A DNA stretch of 64,000 nucleotides, taken from NCBI RefSeq assembly GCF_947172395.1, contig NC_069106.1:2790001-2854000 (forward strand), written 5' to 3'. A program made the translations under genes and the position numbers. A model generated the notes under the pieces. That model had not been told where the DNA came from. It ran no database searches and worked only from the letters and a program-made list of their open reading frames with translations. Source of the stretch: Bicyclus anynana. Lineage: Eukaryota > Arthropoda > Insecta > Lepidoptera > Nymphalidae. Shown in pieces: positions 1 to 11,934 of this stretch (the first letter of the stretch is position 1; the number at the start of each line of letters is the position of its first letter).

Positions 1-1789
1 ATTTTTTTTACTGCAACCAAATGACTGCCTTGGTGGTCATATGATAAGCTTCACAGAAATCTTAGTGTTTTTAATAATATTTTCTATGTGACTTCGTAAA
101 CTATACATTGTTGGCTTTAAATCACGAGGTCGTTAAATCAAAAATGGTTGGTAATCCAAAAAACACTCTTAGTCTATGATCCCAGTATGTATGATAACCC
201 TCACAGAGATGCTAATTGGGTGTAAAGTATATTAAATTAAATATACCTATTGCAAATTGGTTGTCAAAAATTGTAGTCCAGGATGTGATTATGATGTCCG
301 GAATCCAGGACTGGTTTTTTGCAGACAACCCTATATCACCGTGTTTGTAATGGTTTTTTTTTATTAACCAGACTGCTTGTATGGTCTATTAACCAAACCA
401 GTGAAAAGTTATAAAAAACCTGTTATTTAATAATATTTTAGATTGAATATATTTTATCAACTCATTGGCTATAAATTGACATATTTAATTTGATTTAAAA
501 AAGTTTTCATCCAATAACCAGCTCGGTAAAGGTCGAAGATACTCTACTATCTAGAATACAATCCAACTCAATAGCATGTCTGGTCACCGATCTTTGCCTG
601 TTCTGTCTATAAAATAATAAAGATCTTATATTTATTTTGATATCTATAAAAAAAGTATGTCTATTTGTCTATTCCTACTACATTAACGGCGACGTACACA
701 TAGGCACTTAATTAAAAGCATGCGGCAAAACTAAATATAATTTCAATTCCTTTGAAAATATATATGTTTATATTCGATAAAGTGTTTTTACGATGTTAAT
801 ATTGCTATTATAACTGCGGAATTATATTAGAGTTATCAAAACAATATGCAGTAAAAGTTTTGCATTTAATGTACAATTTAATGTGAATCATAATACATTG
901 AAATTTATAGATACGATATTGTCAATAATAGTAAATCACAACTTAATAATTGACAGTGTCATTGCTTCCTTTATTTTAATTTGATTATTTTTTCATGATA
1001 AAGACATTAAATGTATTTAAAGGTTGTTGCCTTTATTATTAATTATTTTATACAGATGTGACTCATGTTTAATTTTTAAAAAAAATAATTTATTTGCTAA
1101 ATATTTAAAATATACAACTTCATTATAAATAGTGACTATTGTAACTTTAGTGTGATTATCTGCAAAAATATCGGTTAAAAAAAATCCTCTACGCACGTTT
1201 TACCTCAAAGATCTTTGCATCGGAACGTTATAGAGTCAACATCTTCTGAGGATGCTCTGGTTTCAGGGTGAAAAGTGAGTAGAGAGATTTCATCTCGAAT
1301 TACAAATTAATCAGCAGTGTGAATAAACTCTGTGAAAAAAAACAAGTTTTCGCAATTTTTGGATTACTTTATTAATATCAGAATGTTTTTTTATGATTAC
1401 AAATATGAAATTGATTAATTAGTTACATTTCCTCGATTGTATATTTTTCAGCTATGTTTTCTGATACGAAGTTATTATTAGTAGGAGTGTGTAGTGAAGT
1501 TAATAAAGAATGTCTATTCTCTAATCATTGGTTGTGAACTTTTAGTATATGAAAATTTAGACATTACCACTCCTTAAAAATTTTATGAACTAAATAATTA
1601 ATAATAACGTAAAAAAAAATTTTTGAGCTGTAGAAAAACGCCAAAAAATTAAAAATAAAATTAAAATTTTAATAATAAAATAATAAAATAAAATTTCCAG
1701 ATTACTTTTATTGAAATTAACTCAACTTTCAAATATGCTTTAAATTTTCAGATTTTTTTACTGAAAAAAAATGCAACCTGTTAATGGTT
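1..1789. other. AT-rich non-coding DNA, no gene seen
   Basis: The stretch is strongly AT-rich, with many short A and T runs and no open frame of interest. At about 577-612 a reverse-strand copy of a motif reading roughly CAGGCAAAGATCGGTGACC occurs, the same motif that is reiterated at 11.9-12.3 kb. Because exon A of E93 opens with a splice acceptor far downstream, this region is probably intron or 5' flank of that gene. Confidence 0.5.
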
Positions 1790-2330
1790 AGAGTGATGTT
1801 TGATCTTCGCCTGTTAATGAACGATGAATTAAAGTAGAACAAGTCTATTACGTATTCATCGTTCGCCTAATAATTAATGGCATTTACTTCATTATAAGTC
1901 ACTAGGGTCCCCGCTTTATGCTTAATTACAATTAGGGCCAGTAACAAAGAGTGTTCATAATAAAATATTTAAACGTCCCCAGAGTAATTAATAAGAGCGT
2001 TGCATCCGTATCAACATTTCTAATCATTGTCTGCCCATAATTGCACTATATTGTAAACCCTTTAGCCTACAATAGCAATTATGTACCTTGTCTAAACCAA
2101 GCTTTAGTCCGACCAGTCATCTTGACCCCTGAGCCTCCATACGAGACGACGGAACGTACGGGCACCGCCGCGCTAGGGGGACTAGAAGAGGTCAACATAC
2201 CCTAGACGTACGGCTAACCATAGTTTCAATTTACGAAACAATGCCTTATCCATTTGCTACGATTCCACGTCAATGTAGAAAACTAGTATTTTGATTAATA
2301 CGCGGGAAAGAGATGGGGTGCACGGGTTTT
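1790..2330. promoter_or_regulatory. Candidate conserved enhancer rich in homeodomain cores
   Basis: This block is more complex and GC-richer than its surroundings. Its first half repeats TAATTA/ATTA-type cores (for example near 1869-1880, 1921-1935 and 1985-1992). Its second half (about 2100-2220) is GC-rich with GGCACCGCCGCGC and an AGGTCA at about 2191. A plus-strand frame is open for about 55 codons over 2,041-2,207, but it has no start and no convincing splice sites. I read it as non-coding regulatory sequence; conservation in other moths is untested. Confidence 0.3.
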
Positions 2331-4149
2331 TTCGTCCCCGATGGATTACAGACCTTGTAATAGCAATTTTAAAGTCCATTTTCGCTTTAGGGGTGGTTTT
2401 GTTACTGAAATAGTGAGCGTGTAGGCGTAGAGCATGAAAAGTAGGCAGTGTTTGAACAGAAGAGGCGCGGAGTGGCGATTGTATAATTGTGCTTTTTAAG
2501 TCTAGTGTTGTTTTGTATAATGGTTAATTTGAAAGAATGAGTTTACAAGAACCTTGAGAGTAATGACGCTTTTTAGTAATTATAAACAATAAAATCGTGT
2601 TAAAACTTTGTTCTGCCGCGTTGGGTTTCAACTTATTATCTCGCGCTTTATTGAGCTATGGCGTTTGTGATTTATTGCCTGATAAAAACTATTTCTGCGT
2701 ATCTAATTGTAGAAAGAAAGTAGTGTAGTGGAGACACCAATTACTTTTTGCTTTAATAAGAAAATACTACTGTATCTAAATATATATTGTGATGTAGTGT
2801 AAGTGAAGAACACTTAATAATTTAATTTTTGAAAAATATGACATAAATTTAGAGTTGGCTTAAATTCACGTAATTTTTGAGGGAGTGTCGTGAATACTTT
2901 GAACCCTAGGAACCTTATTCATGAGCTTGTTCACTCTTTATCAAAAAAAGAATATTCAGCCACAAATATCTTTTTTCAAATTTTATATCCTAATTTGTTT
3001 AATCAAATGACTATATTAAATACCCTTATTGTTTTTATTTACTTTTCTGAATTCAACTTTAAAGTGTTCTTTTTAATTTAGTTTTTGTACTAATACATTA
3101 CTAGATAAATATATTATTGACTTTTTTACAAATGTAAGCGGCGCGTCGCAGGAACAAACTCATGACTAAGGGCACCGTATGGGTTCGAAACTAGTTGTGT
3201 CGTATAATCACGTGAGTTTAGCCGTGTTTATATTTCATTATTATGGAACAGAATCACGATTGTTTAAATTCTAAAAGTAAGATAACATTATAAACGTACC
3301 AAAAACAGAAATAAAAACTAAAAATATATTCTTATATTCTGTTTCTGTTAAATAACTTATAAGCTAATCCATTTTAGTGCAAATTATAACTATTAACCTT
3401 TGTATTATTATATTTAAATATTTGTTATTTTGGTAAAATTATGATAAAAGCTATCCATCTGTCTGATTTTGTTTTTAAATGTTAATTTTAATGAAACATT
3501 GTTAAAGTAGCAACCCTTAACTTTATTATCAGTTAAATATACAACCACATTTGATAGAACATCGGTTAAACAAGAAAGAAACGATAATGATGCAGCAGAG
3601 TTACGTCAACCGTGAAATGAATTCATGCTATTTGTACGTTCCAGTACCTTAAATTTTTCATGTTATTACTCAAAATGAAACGTTACATTTATGATTGACT
3701 GCGCCCAGCTATAATTATACTTTTTTACATCGCCATGTTTGGAATTAAAAGCGCTCGAAGAAGCTCTAAAAATTTCAAATTGCTCTAAACCTAATTGGCC
3801 TTAGAATTTATTGCCATAGATACTGCAAAATTGTTGTAATTAAAAGCAGTTATAAGTCCGTTTTTGTGTAAGGTTAATTTAATTATCTCCTTTTTAAAGC
3901 TTACGTTTTAACTCTTCACATTTTCTATGGCATTTTAATAGTTAGACAATTTTATTTTTATACAAGTGTTATTAATTATTATGGTTAATGAAAAACCTCA
4001 AAATCAATTACAATATTTATAATTTAATATTTTACTTTTCGATAGTGTAAGTACTAATAAACATTCCTTAGCATTTTAACTACCATTTATTATAAATTGT
4101 ATTACGACCATTAAAAAAAAAAACAAAAAAAAATTAATTTATAATTAAG
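2331..4149. other. AT-rich non-coding DNA, no gene seen
   Basis: No feature can be supported. A 63-codon frame at 2,890-3,081 starts with GTG, is rich in Phe, Ile and Leu as expected from random AT-rich DNA, and shows no domain. A single CACGTG lies near 3,210. Confidence 0.5.
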
Positions 4150-4330
4150 CGACTCCATTGCTCACCCAAGCCGATCGGTTAAACAGCATAGGCCGGACAG
4201 AAAAGCCTATAGGGGCGGTCCGGAGAGGGTGGAAACCTCGGAAAATTCACGTGCAAGGCCCACCCCTTAGCGAAACACGTGCCGCCAAATAGCCTCAGTG
4301 TACGAATGCCTTTACTAATCATTGCCGCTC
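4150..4330. promoter_or_regulatory. GC-rich island with paired CACGTG E-boxes
   Basis: A short island of clearly higher GC stands in AT-rich DNA. It holds two canonical CACGTG E-boxes at 4,248-4,253 and 4,276-4,281, 28 bp apart centre to centre, and an inverted CCGGAC/GTCCGG pair at about 4,193-4,222. CACGTG is the core bound by bHLH and bHLH-PAS factors, including the juvenile-hormone receptor Met with Taiman. Because E93 is a gene controlled by juvenile hormone, the site is worth noting. Function is inference only. Confidence 0.3.
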
Positions 4331-7300
4331 GCGAAAAAAAAAACGCTTTGACGTTTCGATTCTATTTTCAAATTTAAAAAACGCGTTCGTCTATGGCGGG
4401 TAAATACTTCTTTTTAAATCGTTTAAAGTGGAAATGGTGTAAATGTGAATCAACCTCTATGGTTTGAGTGTGCTTTGTTTATTTTTTTTTTAAGTGTGAA
4501 ATGGAAGGGAACAGAACATGAGGCGATTTCATGGTTAGTTGGATTTATACTGTTGGTAATTAAATAGTATTTTTTTACATTATTTAATTTTTATAAAATT
4601 TAATTTTAAATGTAATTTTCATAGTTTAAGCTCTTCTATAGTCCTCTAACCAAAATTAATTTGATCTTTTGAATTTGAAAACATAGAAGAATAATCTACC
4701 ATACTACTCATAAATAGACTACAAAACATAAACTTACCAATTTTAAATCTGCTCTAAAACAATTATTTATCATTTTAATAAAAATATAAACATAGTTTTG
4801 TTTGTTGCGTTTTAAACTTAATGTAACTAATATAAGTTTATTTTGTTATAACAATCTAACAACAATTTATTGAGACCATTGATGTTAAATACTGTTAGAT
4901 GTGTTAAAAAATTAAGGCGCTCAAAAGAGGAAATTTCCACATCTCAATGTTAGTAGTGGTCTACAACGAACGTTATTTAAACAAATAATACCTAAATATC
5001 GTCCACAATGTCGAGTTGTGTCATCAGGAATTGTAAAAACTATATATACTTAAATAAATAATGAAATTAAAGACAAAATTTTGCATGTGTGCGCTCAGTT
5101 TTGTAGTCTATTATTCGGAACACTTCTTGCGGTGATTTTGTAAGGACGTAACCGATCTATAGTATAAAATTATCAATTATTTAGGCCGACTAAGATCATA
5201 GACATTAAATACTGTTTGAATAAATAACATAAATATTTAAACTCGTAATTTGCTATTTTTATAAGCTTTCTTAAAAAATGTGTCGTTAACAGATAATTGA
5301 AAAAAGATTCATAATCATAAACAATCTAGAATATTTTTTTAATAGTCATTATTACCTAACCGTGCAATGGTTTAAAAGGTTCCATTCAAACCCACTCCGC
5401 TATGAGCACCGCTTGCAAGTAATGGACGACAAAAAAATGACGATCAAATACAAATGGAAAAGGCGGGAAAAAATAACTCATTAGTTGGTGTTAGACATTA
5501 AGATATTAGAACTTTTTTTTAACTCAACTGCTACTAACTATCCACTACTATCTTTTTAATAAGTAAATGTTTGCTACTTACATAATATAGTCTTTTTTCG
5601 ATTGTAGATTTATCACGTTATTTTTTAAGACATATTTTATTAAAAACTATTCAAAATCATACAAAAATGTATTTTGTCAAAACTCAAAATTTATTATTAA
5701 GTCATTGATAATTATTAGATATTTCATATCTGTAACTGAATATTCTGTGAAATTCTAAAAATAATCAGATATATTACGTGCAAAATATACATAGGTGAAA
5801 AAAAATTGATAAATTTTCTTATAACTTGTTATCCATAATCGTCAATCGAAAAAATATATCAAAACCAAAACTTATAAAAAAAAATTGATCTTTATACGTA
5901 ACATTACTTTGACAACAATAAAATACAAAAACAAGTAACTTCTAAAAATATTTTATTAAATAAAATTCTAATATGACAACATTATCATTACTTATTTGAA
6001 AAAGGAACGACCGTCTCCAAAAAAAAAAATGCGCGCTTAATAATTTTTTAAATACAAGGAACAAGGCAATGGCTTGAAATGTTTCAGCCTAAGCCTCGCT
6101 TATAGCCGCAGTACCTAAGTACCGTTTGCCCTCTAATGGACTTGAAATGTACCCTTTTAAGTCTTATTACATTGGTATTTAGCCCATGTAATGTTGCCGT
6201 TTCTTTTTATTTTTTAATTTTTCGTACCATTATGACATTTAGTTTTTTAATTTTTTCAGACAATGTTGCCAGTAACTGACGATGGACTTAAAAGTAAAGC
6301 TGTAAAAACGTATTTTAAAATAGATTCACCAAAGTGTACACAACAGTGTTGCTATTTCACAGTATTAAAAAAAATAAGTTGAATTAAAGCCATCAATTTA
6401 GATAGATAGGTAGATATTTAGTATATTTTCTGATAGTGCAATATGAAAAATTTACTACATGATAGAGAATACGTATACACAACACACAAAAATGTATATT
6501 ATTTTTATTAAAAAAATAGTAAATAAATATAACCATGTTGGTTTAAAATTTTCGTTCTTTTTTTATTTTCATGTAATAAATTAAACCACAGCAAATCTAG
6601 AATCTACTAAAAGGATTTTGTTAAATTGAATTCATAGATAGGAATTATGTTCCAAATAATTAAATTAATATTCAAAATATACTATAACATTTGTAGTTTA
6701 TATGTGTGGTTATTACATTATTTTTTAATTTATTACTTAATTAGTAAAGAAATAAAGTTATTAATGTAAAAAATATTTTTTTAATGATTTTTAACAACCA
6801 TTTATTTAATGTCAGAATGTTTGTAACGTTGTGTTGATATTATATTGATTTCCTGGGTACCATTTCCATTTTTCCCATTTTTTCACATTTCTTTCACATT
6901 TTTTTCACATTTTTCACATTTTTTATTGGTAAGTAGTAGGTTATTATAACTTTTTTATTAAGAGAGCATAGTTTATGTACCTATACCAAATTTAAACCAA
7001 ATAAAATGTCTAAAAGTGGTTCTAAATAAGCTTCCAAGATATGACCTACATAACCAAGGCATTAAAGCTTTTAATAAATAAATTTCATTCAAGTTATAAA
7101 TACTCTTAGCACCTATAATTAATTACAAACTTCATAAACGTTCTAAACGTCGACGTCATCACGAAATAGGTAATATTAAAATTAAAATTGAAAACTAAAA
7201 GAAACTTGTAGGTTGCATAGAATAAATAATTATTTAAAGGTTGAATTGAATATGATTTTTTTCAAAAACTGATAAAAAAATATTTATGAACTTGTCTCTG

Positions 7301-7340
7301 TAAGATATTTTTTTTGTCAAAATTCAATGTAAATTGTCAA
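4331..7340. other. AT-rich non-coding DNA with one dispersed-repeat fragment
   Basis: No gene is seen. At about 4,990-5,180 lies a fragment shared with about 21,155-21,230, 28,910-28,975 and, inverted, 56,905-57,000; its recognisable core is GCGGTGATTTTGTAAGGACG. The rest is low-complexity AT sequence. Confidence 0.45.
6868..6927. repeat. Short tandem repeat, TTTTTCACA-like unit
   Basis: Five or six imperfect copies of a CACATTTTT/CCATTTTT unit of 9-12 bp stand head to tail. It is a simple minisatellite in AT-rich DNA. Confidence 0.7.
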
Positions 7341-7349
7341 GAATTACAT

Positions 7350-7640
7350 CTATACTTATAATAAAACTGTAACAGGTCAAATTCTGTACATTGAAGATTT
7401 TTTTTTTAATTTTTTGAGGGCGTTATATAATCGATACTGAAGCCAAAAATATTTTTTTCGATTTCTGTCTGTCTGTATTTTTTGTTGATCATCACGCTGA
7501 AACTACTGAATGAATTGAAATGAAACTTAGCACGATTAGAGACCATAACACGAAAAAAGTTATAGGATACTTTTTATTGCAAAAAAAAAATAAGAAGAGG
7601 GTGAAATAGGCGTTGTAAGTTTGTATGGACAGTCCTTTAT
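7350..7640 (+). repeat. Dispersed repeat, family with GAAACTACTGAATGAATT core
   Basis: The segment resembles 33,200-33,420 and 33,780-33,985 and shares the 'cgatactgatgccaaaaat' part with 27,380-27,410 and 31,828-31,850. The family is multicopy in this window. I cannot assign it to a named class by eye. Confidence 0.55.
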
Positions 7641-7739
7641 TATTAGAATTACAGTTTTAACAATTTGTTCATATATCATGAAAAAAATAAGAAATATAAT
7701 GTAATTCAAGAATTATTAAAGTTGTGAAAAATTGAAAGT

Positions 7740-7955
7740 TTACATTGACTAAAGGCGAAAGTTTGTGTGTGTGTATTTTTGTTCCTCCATTGCACTACAG
7801 CTACTAAAGCGATTTGGATGAAATTTGGAATATAAATAGATTTTACTCTTCATCCCGGAAAAATCTATGGTTCCCGCGGAATTGAATTCCAGTGAAGAAC
7901 TGAATTACACACGGACGAAGTCGCGGGCGTCCGCTAGCTATATTTATAAAGAGAA
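7740..7955 (+). repeat. Dispersed repeat ending in CGCGGGCGTCCGCTAG
   Basis: It begins GCGAAAGTTTGTGTGTGTG-like and ends with ACGAAGTCGCGGGCGTCCGC. Related copies or pieces occur at 9,985-10,200 (minus), 27,105-27,350 (minus), 33,423-33,780, 49,440-49,615, 50,482-50,880, 51,960-52,150 and 52,520-52,680. It is a common lepidopteran-style dispersed repeat whose exact class I cannot fix. Confidence 0.6.
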
Positions 7956-8104
7956 AACAGCGCAAGACAACAGACTCTCAAGTAGGAGTGTGTGTATGTC
8001 TAGACACACACTCGGCTAGCACCTCCGGAGCATCCTCGGGAGATGCCTACACTTTAACTACAAAAAAACAATCGCGAACTTTACGACTTTACGTACTTTA
8101 CATT

Positions 8105-8392
8105 ATTTTAACCGACTTCCAAAATGGAGGAGGTTCTATGTTCAGCTGTATATTTTTTTATGTATGTCCAGCGATATTTCCGTCATTTGTAAACCGATTT
8201 TGATTTTTTTTTTATTCTCTACAAGTTAGCACTTGACTACAATCTTACCTGATGGTAAGTGATGATGCACAGCTGTATGTTTTTTTTATGTATGTCCAGC
8301 GATATTTCCGTCATTAGTAAACGGATTTTGAATTTTTCTTTTTTATTCTCTACAAGTTAGCCCTTGACAATCTTTAATGGTAAGTGATGATG
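8105..8392. repeat. 127-bp tandem duplication of a composite repeat
   Basis: The first unit (8,143-8,269) and second unit (8,270-8,392) are near-identical. Each runs from CAGCTGTAT through ATGTCCAGCGATATTTCCGTC and ends in the minus-strand 3' tail of the SINE-1 family. The part before them contains ACCGACTTCCAAAATGGAGG, also found inside the small hAT-like element at 15,886. The duplication therefore arose after the SINE tail and the other repeat were joined. Confidence 0.7.
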
Positions 8393-8530
8393 CAATCTAA
8401 GATGGAAGCGGGCTAACTTGTTAGGAGGAGGATGAAAAACCACAAACCTTTCGATTTCTACACGACATCGTACCGGAACGCTAAACCGCTTGGCGGTACG
8501 TCTTTGCCGGTACGGTGGTAGAAATTACCA
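8393..8530 (-). mobile_element. SINE-1 fragment (3' half)
   Basis: Reverse-strand copy of the tRNA-headed SINE described fully at 41,434. It retains the GGAAGCGGGCTAACTTGTTAG and GGAACGCTAAACCGCTTGGC parts but lacks the tRNA-like head. Confidence 0.75.
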
Positions 8531-8744
8531 CCCTCATCATTGCTAAAAATCTTTCAACTTCCTGAGTATACTTGAAATTCAGTGGACGAAGATGTCCTAA
8601 AAGTTTAAAATTAAATTAATAAGTCTAGGAAATTTGCCTATAGTTTAGTTGCAGCATTACCTATGCTTACCCTAATTAAAATGTATGTTCACGCCCCTGC
8701 ACATGACTCGAAAATCAGTGGCATGACATGACAAGCTCTAAAGG

Positions 8745-9040
8745 TCTATCCGTGGCGCAGTGGTATGCGCAGTGGATTTACAAGTCGGAGGTTCTGGGTT
8801 CGAACCCGGCTGGGCGGATTGAAGTTTTCTTAATTGGTCCAGGTCTGGCTGATAGGAGGCTTCCGCCGTGGTTACCACCCTACCGACAAAGACGTATCGC
8901 CAAGCGATTTAGCGTTCCGGTACGATGTCGTGTAGAAACCGAAAGGAATGTCAATTTTCATCCTACTCCTAACAAGTTAGCCCGCTTCCATATTAGATTG
9001 CATCATCACTTTCCATTAGGTGAGATTGTAGTCAATAATG
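8745..9040 (+). mobile_element. SINE-1, near full length
   Basis: A polymerase III-type head is present: box A-like TGGCGCAGTGG near 8,752 and box B-like GGTTCGAACCC near 8,798. The body matches the 41,434 copy and ends with the CATCATCACTTTCCATTAGG tail. An open frame of 118 codons runs through it (8,728-9,084), but this is the SINE body and not a gene. Confidence 0.85.
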
Positions 9041-9335
9041 ATTCTAGGTTGGTTCACTGGGTTATCGGCGTCTCTAAATGCTGATGCTAATACTTACTCT
9101 TATGAAAATAGGTACCTGTGCACGCCCCTGTCTATGACTTGAAATTCAATCGGATGCAGTAGCGAATAACAGGTTCTAAAGGTCTAAAATTAAATTAATA
9201 AGTCAGTGCATTATTTTCCTCATACAGCGAGGGCCTGTGATAGTTAGACCTACGTCATTATAAAAACTGTAAGTTTGTCAGTTCATGCTCCTACCATAAG
9301 TACCGTAGACAATGGGGATGATGACTAGGTTTGAA

Positions 9336-9860
9336 TATAGTGATTTTTATGATACATTCGGGTAAATAAGGTAAATGTTAACTAATTTATACATAGAAAG
9401 CAAAGTATGTCTGGATATTTGCAAAATAAATAAGATTATAAAATTTCAAAATCTATTAAATTTTTTTATCCTAATTAAATAAAAATTCGTACAGATTTAG
9501 CTTCTTTACATTAAATGTGACATTTTTCAATAAATGAACTACAAATTTAGCTTCTTTACATTAAATGTGACATTTTTCAATAAATTAACTATAAACATAA
9601 ACGCACAAATAACAAAGTTATTAGTAATTTTGTTTAAACACTCATACAAATCTAACGATCTTTATGACCTACGACGTCATTAAATCGTGCCATTTTGTAT
9701 GGGGCGTTTTTCAGGGATCCGTGGCAGCGCCGCAAATCTGACCCTTTAAATCCCTGTAGTTCCGAAAGTAATGATCGCAGAAATCCTGTTACTTTTACAA
9801 AACTGCTTTACTGCTTTAGCATACTCTTAATTTAAAAAACTGTCATCATCCTTATTAGAG
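9336..9860 (+). repeat. Dispersed repeat X1, copy 1
   Basis: About 500 bp that match 57,383-57,855 almost throughout, from ATGATACATTCGGGTAAATA to AAACTGTCATCATCC. A further partial copy covers only the last ~60 bp at 22,995-23,050. This copy also carries an internal exact-length 50-bp tandem duplication (9,491-9,540 and 9,541-9,590) that the 57-kb copy lacks. No coding capacity is seen. Confidence 0.8.
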
Positions 9861-9984
9861 TATGGATAAGATGTTGGCTTTGGGAGGTAGCTGTAAAGTG
9901 TATAAATATTTATCTGGGTCAAGCTAAGGGCTGCCACGAAACTTAGAGTCTAGCGACTGAGGTAAGAGGACTGAGCGAAGAAAA

Positions 9985-10200
9985 TATTAGGCAATAGCGG
10001 ACGCCCGCGACTTCGTCCGTCTGTAATTCAGTTATTAACGAATTCCGAGGGAACCATGGAATAAAAAGTATCCATGTGTTAATTATTAAAGTTAAAGCTA
10101 TTTCCATTCCAAATTTCAGCCAAATCGCTTTAGTAGCCACAGTGCAACGGAGGGACAAACATACACACTTACACACAAACTAGCCTTTATAAATATTAGT
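9985..10200 (-). repeat. Dispersed repeat, reverse copy of the 7,740 family
   Basis: It starts with GCGGACGCCCGCGACTTCGT and ends in the TTTGTGTG-type start of the family, in reverse orientation. Open frames reported across it are non-coding. Confidence 0.6.
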
Positions 10201-11030
10201 GTGTGAAAAATACAAACCTACAAACCTATGGTACACGTAGCATGACAAACTTACATCATCATCATCATTATCAGCCGATGGATAATCTTCTGGGTATTGG
10301 CATCCTGTAAGGGCTAAAATTATTATATTATTACTTATCACAGTCTTAAGCCACAGTCTATTTAGGAGGAGGTCGACTAAAACAAAAACAAACTTTAAAC
10401 TTCTGTAAAACCTCAAATCCTGGTTATTACAGACTGTAAGGCCATCAGAAAGCCATATTTACAACCATAGCAGCTTATTAAAAGAAACTGTAGACCTAGT
10501 AAAAACATTGGTTGACAAACTTTTAGCTATTTATTTATTTATTATTATTAATTAGTCAGACAAATCCATTTACACTAATTAAGAAGTACATAACAATGAA
10601 AAAGAAACAAAACACCACAGTAAAAATAAACAAAAATAAGAAAAATTAAACAAAAATGAATCTCATAGGTACAGAAATAGCAATAATGTCTAACTTAACT
10701 AAAACAGATAAACTAAAATGGACAAAGGTCTGGGTACTACAGGCTCGCAGACCATCAAGGAAGCCATATTAAGAAAATATAGCTAGCTTCGGCTAGATAT
10801 AGCTAGGTTTGGCCAACGCTCACGTGTTCAAACAATGCTAGTTAACATTCAAGGTGGACGTGATTAGCGAATAGCCAAGGTGAGCCCAACTGGCCGGTTC
10901 GGCCGCCATTTTGAATTAGTACATTACCTCATACTTTTTGACCGTGGTGCGGATTTTTCTACGCAACACATATTATATAACGGGTGTTTTCAATAAAAAA
11001 ATAATATTTATATAGTTTTCAATAAAATAA
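10201..11030. other. Non-coding DNA, no gene seen
   Basis: It is AT-rich with a short (CAT)n tract at about 10,257-10,268. Around 10,820-10,925 a GC-richer patch contains CACGTG (about 10,822) and GGCCGCCATTTT, a Pho/YY1-type GCCATTTT core. Nothing else is supportable. Confidence 0.4.
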
Positions 11031-11034
11031 GGTT

Positions 11035-11610
11035 CAATCCCGGGGGGTTTTTTAATTAAATAAAAAAAATTTGGCTATGATTTTTTAATGTTACAGATAC
11101 AAATTAAACTTCAACAGCTCCATGATAAAGATCGGATTTTTGATGGAAAGATCAAGGGGTTTAATCCCGGGAGGTATTTTTATCAAAAAAAAACATTTGG
11201 CTATGATTTTTGGATGTTACCAGATACAAATTAAACCTCAACAGCTCCATGATAAATCTCGGACTTTTGATGGAAGTTCAAGAAGTTCAATCCTAAAGGT
11301 TTTCTTTTTAATTAAACTATTACTATGATTATTAGACTATGATTTTGGGACGATAAAGATCCAAATTAAACTTCAACAGCTCCAAGATAAAGGTCGGACT
11401 TTTCATGGAAAGATCAAGATGTAAAATCCCCGGGCTATTTTTAAATTAAAAAAAACATTTGGCTATGATTTTTGGACGTTACAGATCTAAATTAAACCTC
11501 TGCAGCTCCAGGATAAAGGTCGGACTTTTCATGGAAATATCAAGAGGTTCAATCCCCGGGGTTTATTTTAATGAAAAAGAATTTTAGGACGTTACAGATT
11601 TACCTAAATT
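11035..11610 (+). repeat. Tandem repeat, ~128-bp unit, about 4.5 copies
   Basis: The landmark TGGCTATGATTTTTGGACGT recurs with small changes at about 11,072, 11,201, 11,334, 11,461 and (partial) 11,580, a period of 121-133 bp. Each unit contains AACAGCTCCATGATAAAG and TTCAATCCCCGGGG-like parts. The 68-codon frame at 11,122 lies inside the array and is not a gene. Confidence 0.85.
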
Positions 11611-11934
11611 ATTCCATCTACAGATGACAACTAACAGAAAATCAAAATTGGATCAGAAATCTTAAGTTTAGATTCAGACAGACATTCTGACTTTGTTTTA
11701 TAGTATTGATATTAGCCACTTTAAGTATTAAATACGTATATTTTTTGCACATATTATACCAACTTAACCAGTACCAGTCTATATCCTTCATTACCTTATG
11801 TGGAAACACGTAATAGGTAAAAATGTTTTGCTAATATATCATGGACGCAATGTTCTGCCAACTATTTGTCTTTATAATAATAACTAACTATGTGCGTATG
11901 TGTTTGTTGCATGCTTCAATAGCTGTATTGACGT

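Noticed and set aside
2041..2207. 55-codon open frame as an upstream E93 exon
   Set aside because: No start, no convincing acceptor with matching phase, and the peptide shows no E93-like motif; kept only as a regulatory candidate.
2890..3081. 63-codon plus-strand frame
   Set aside because: GTG start, AT-driven composition, no domain.
8728..9084. 118-codon open frame
   Set aside because: Coincides with a SINE-1 copy whose tRNA-like head and tail are complete.
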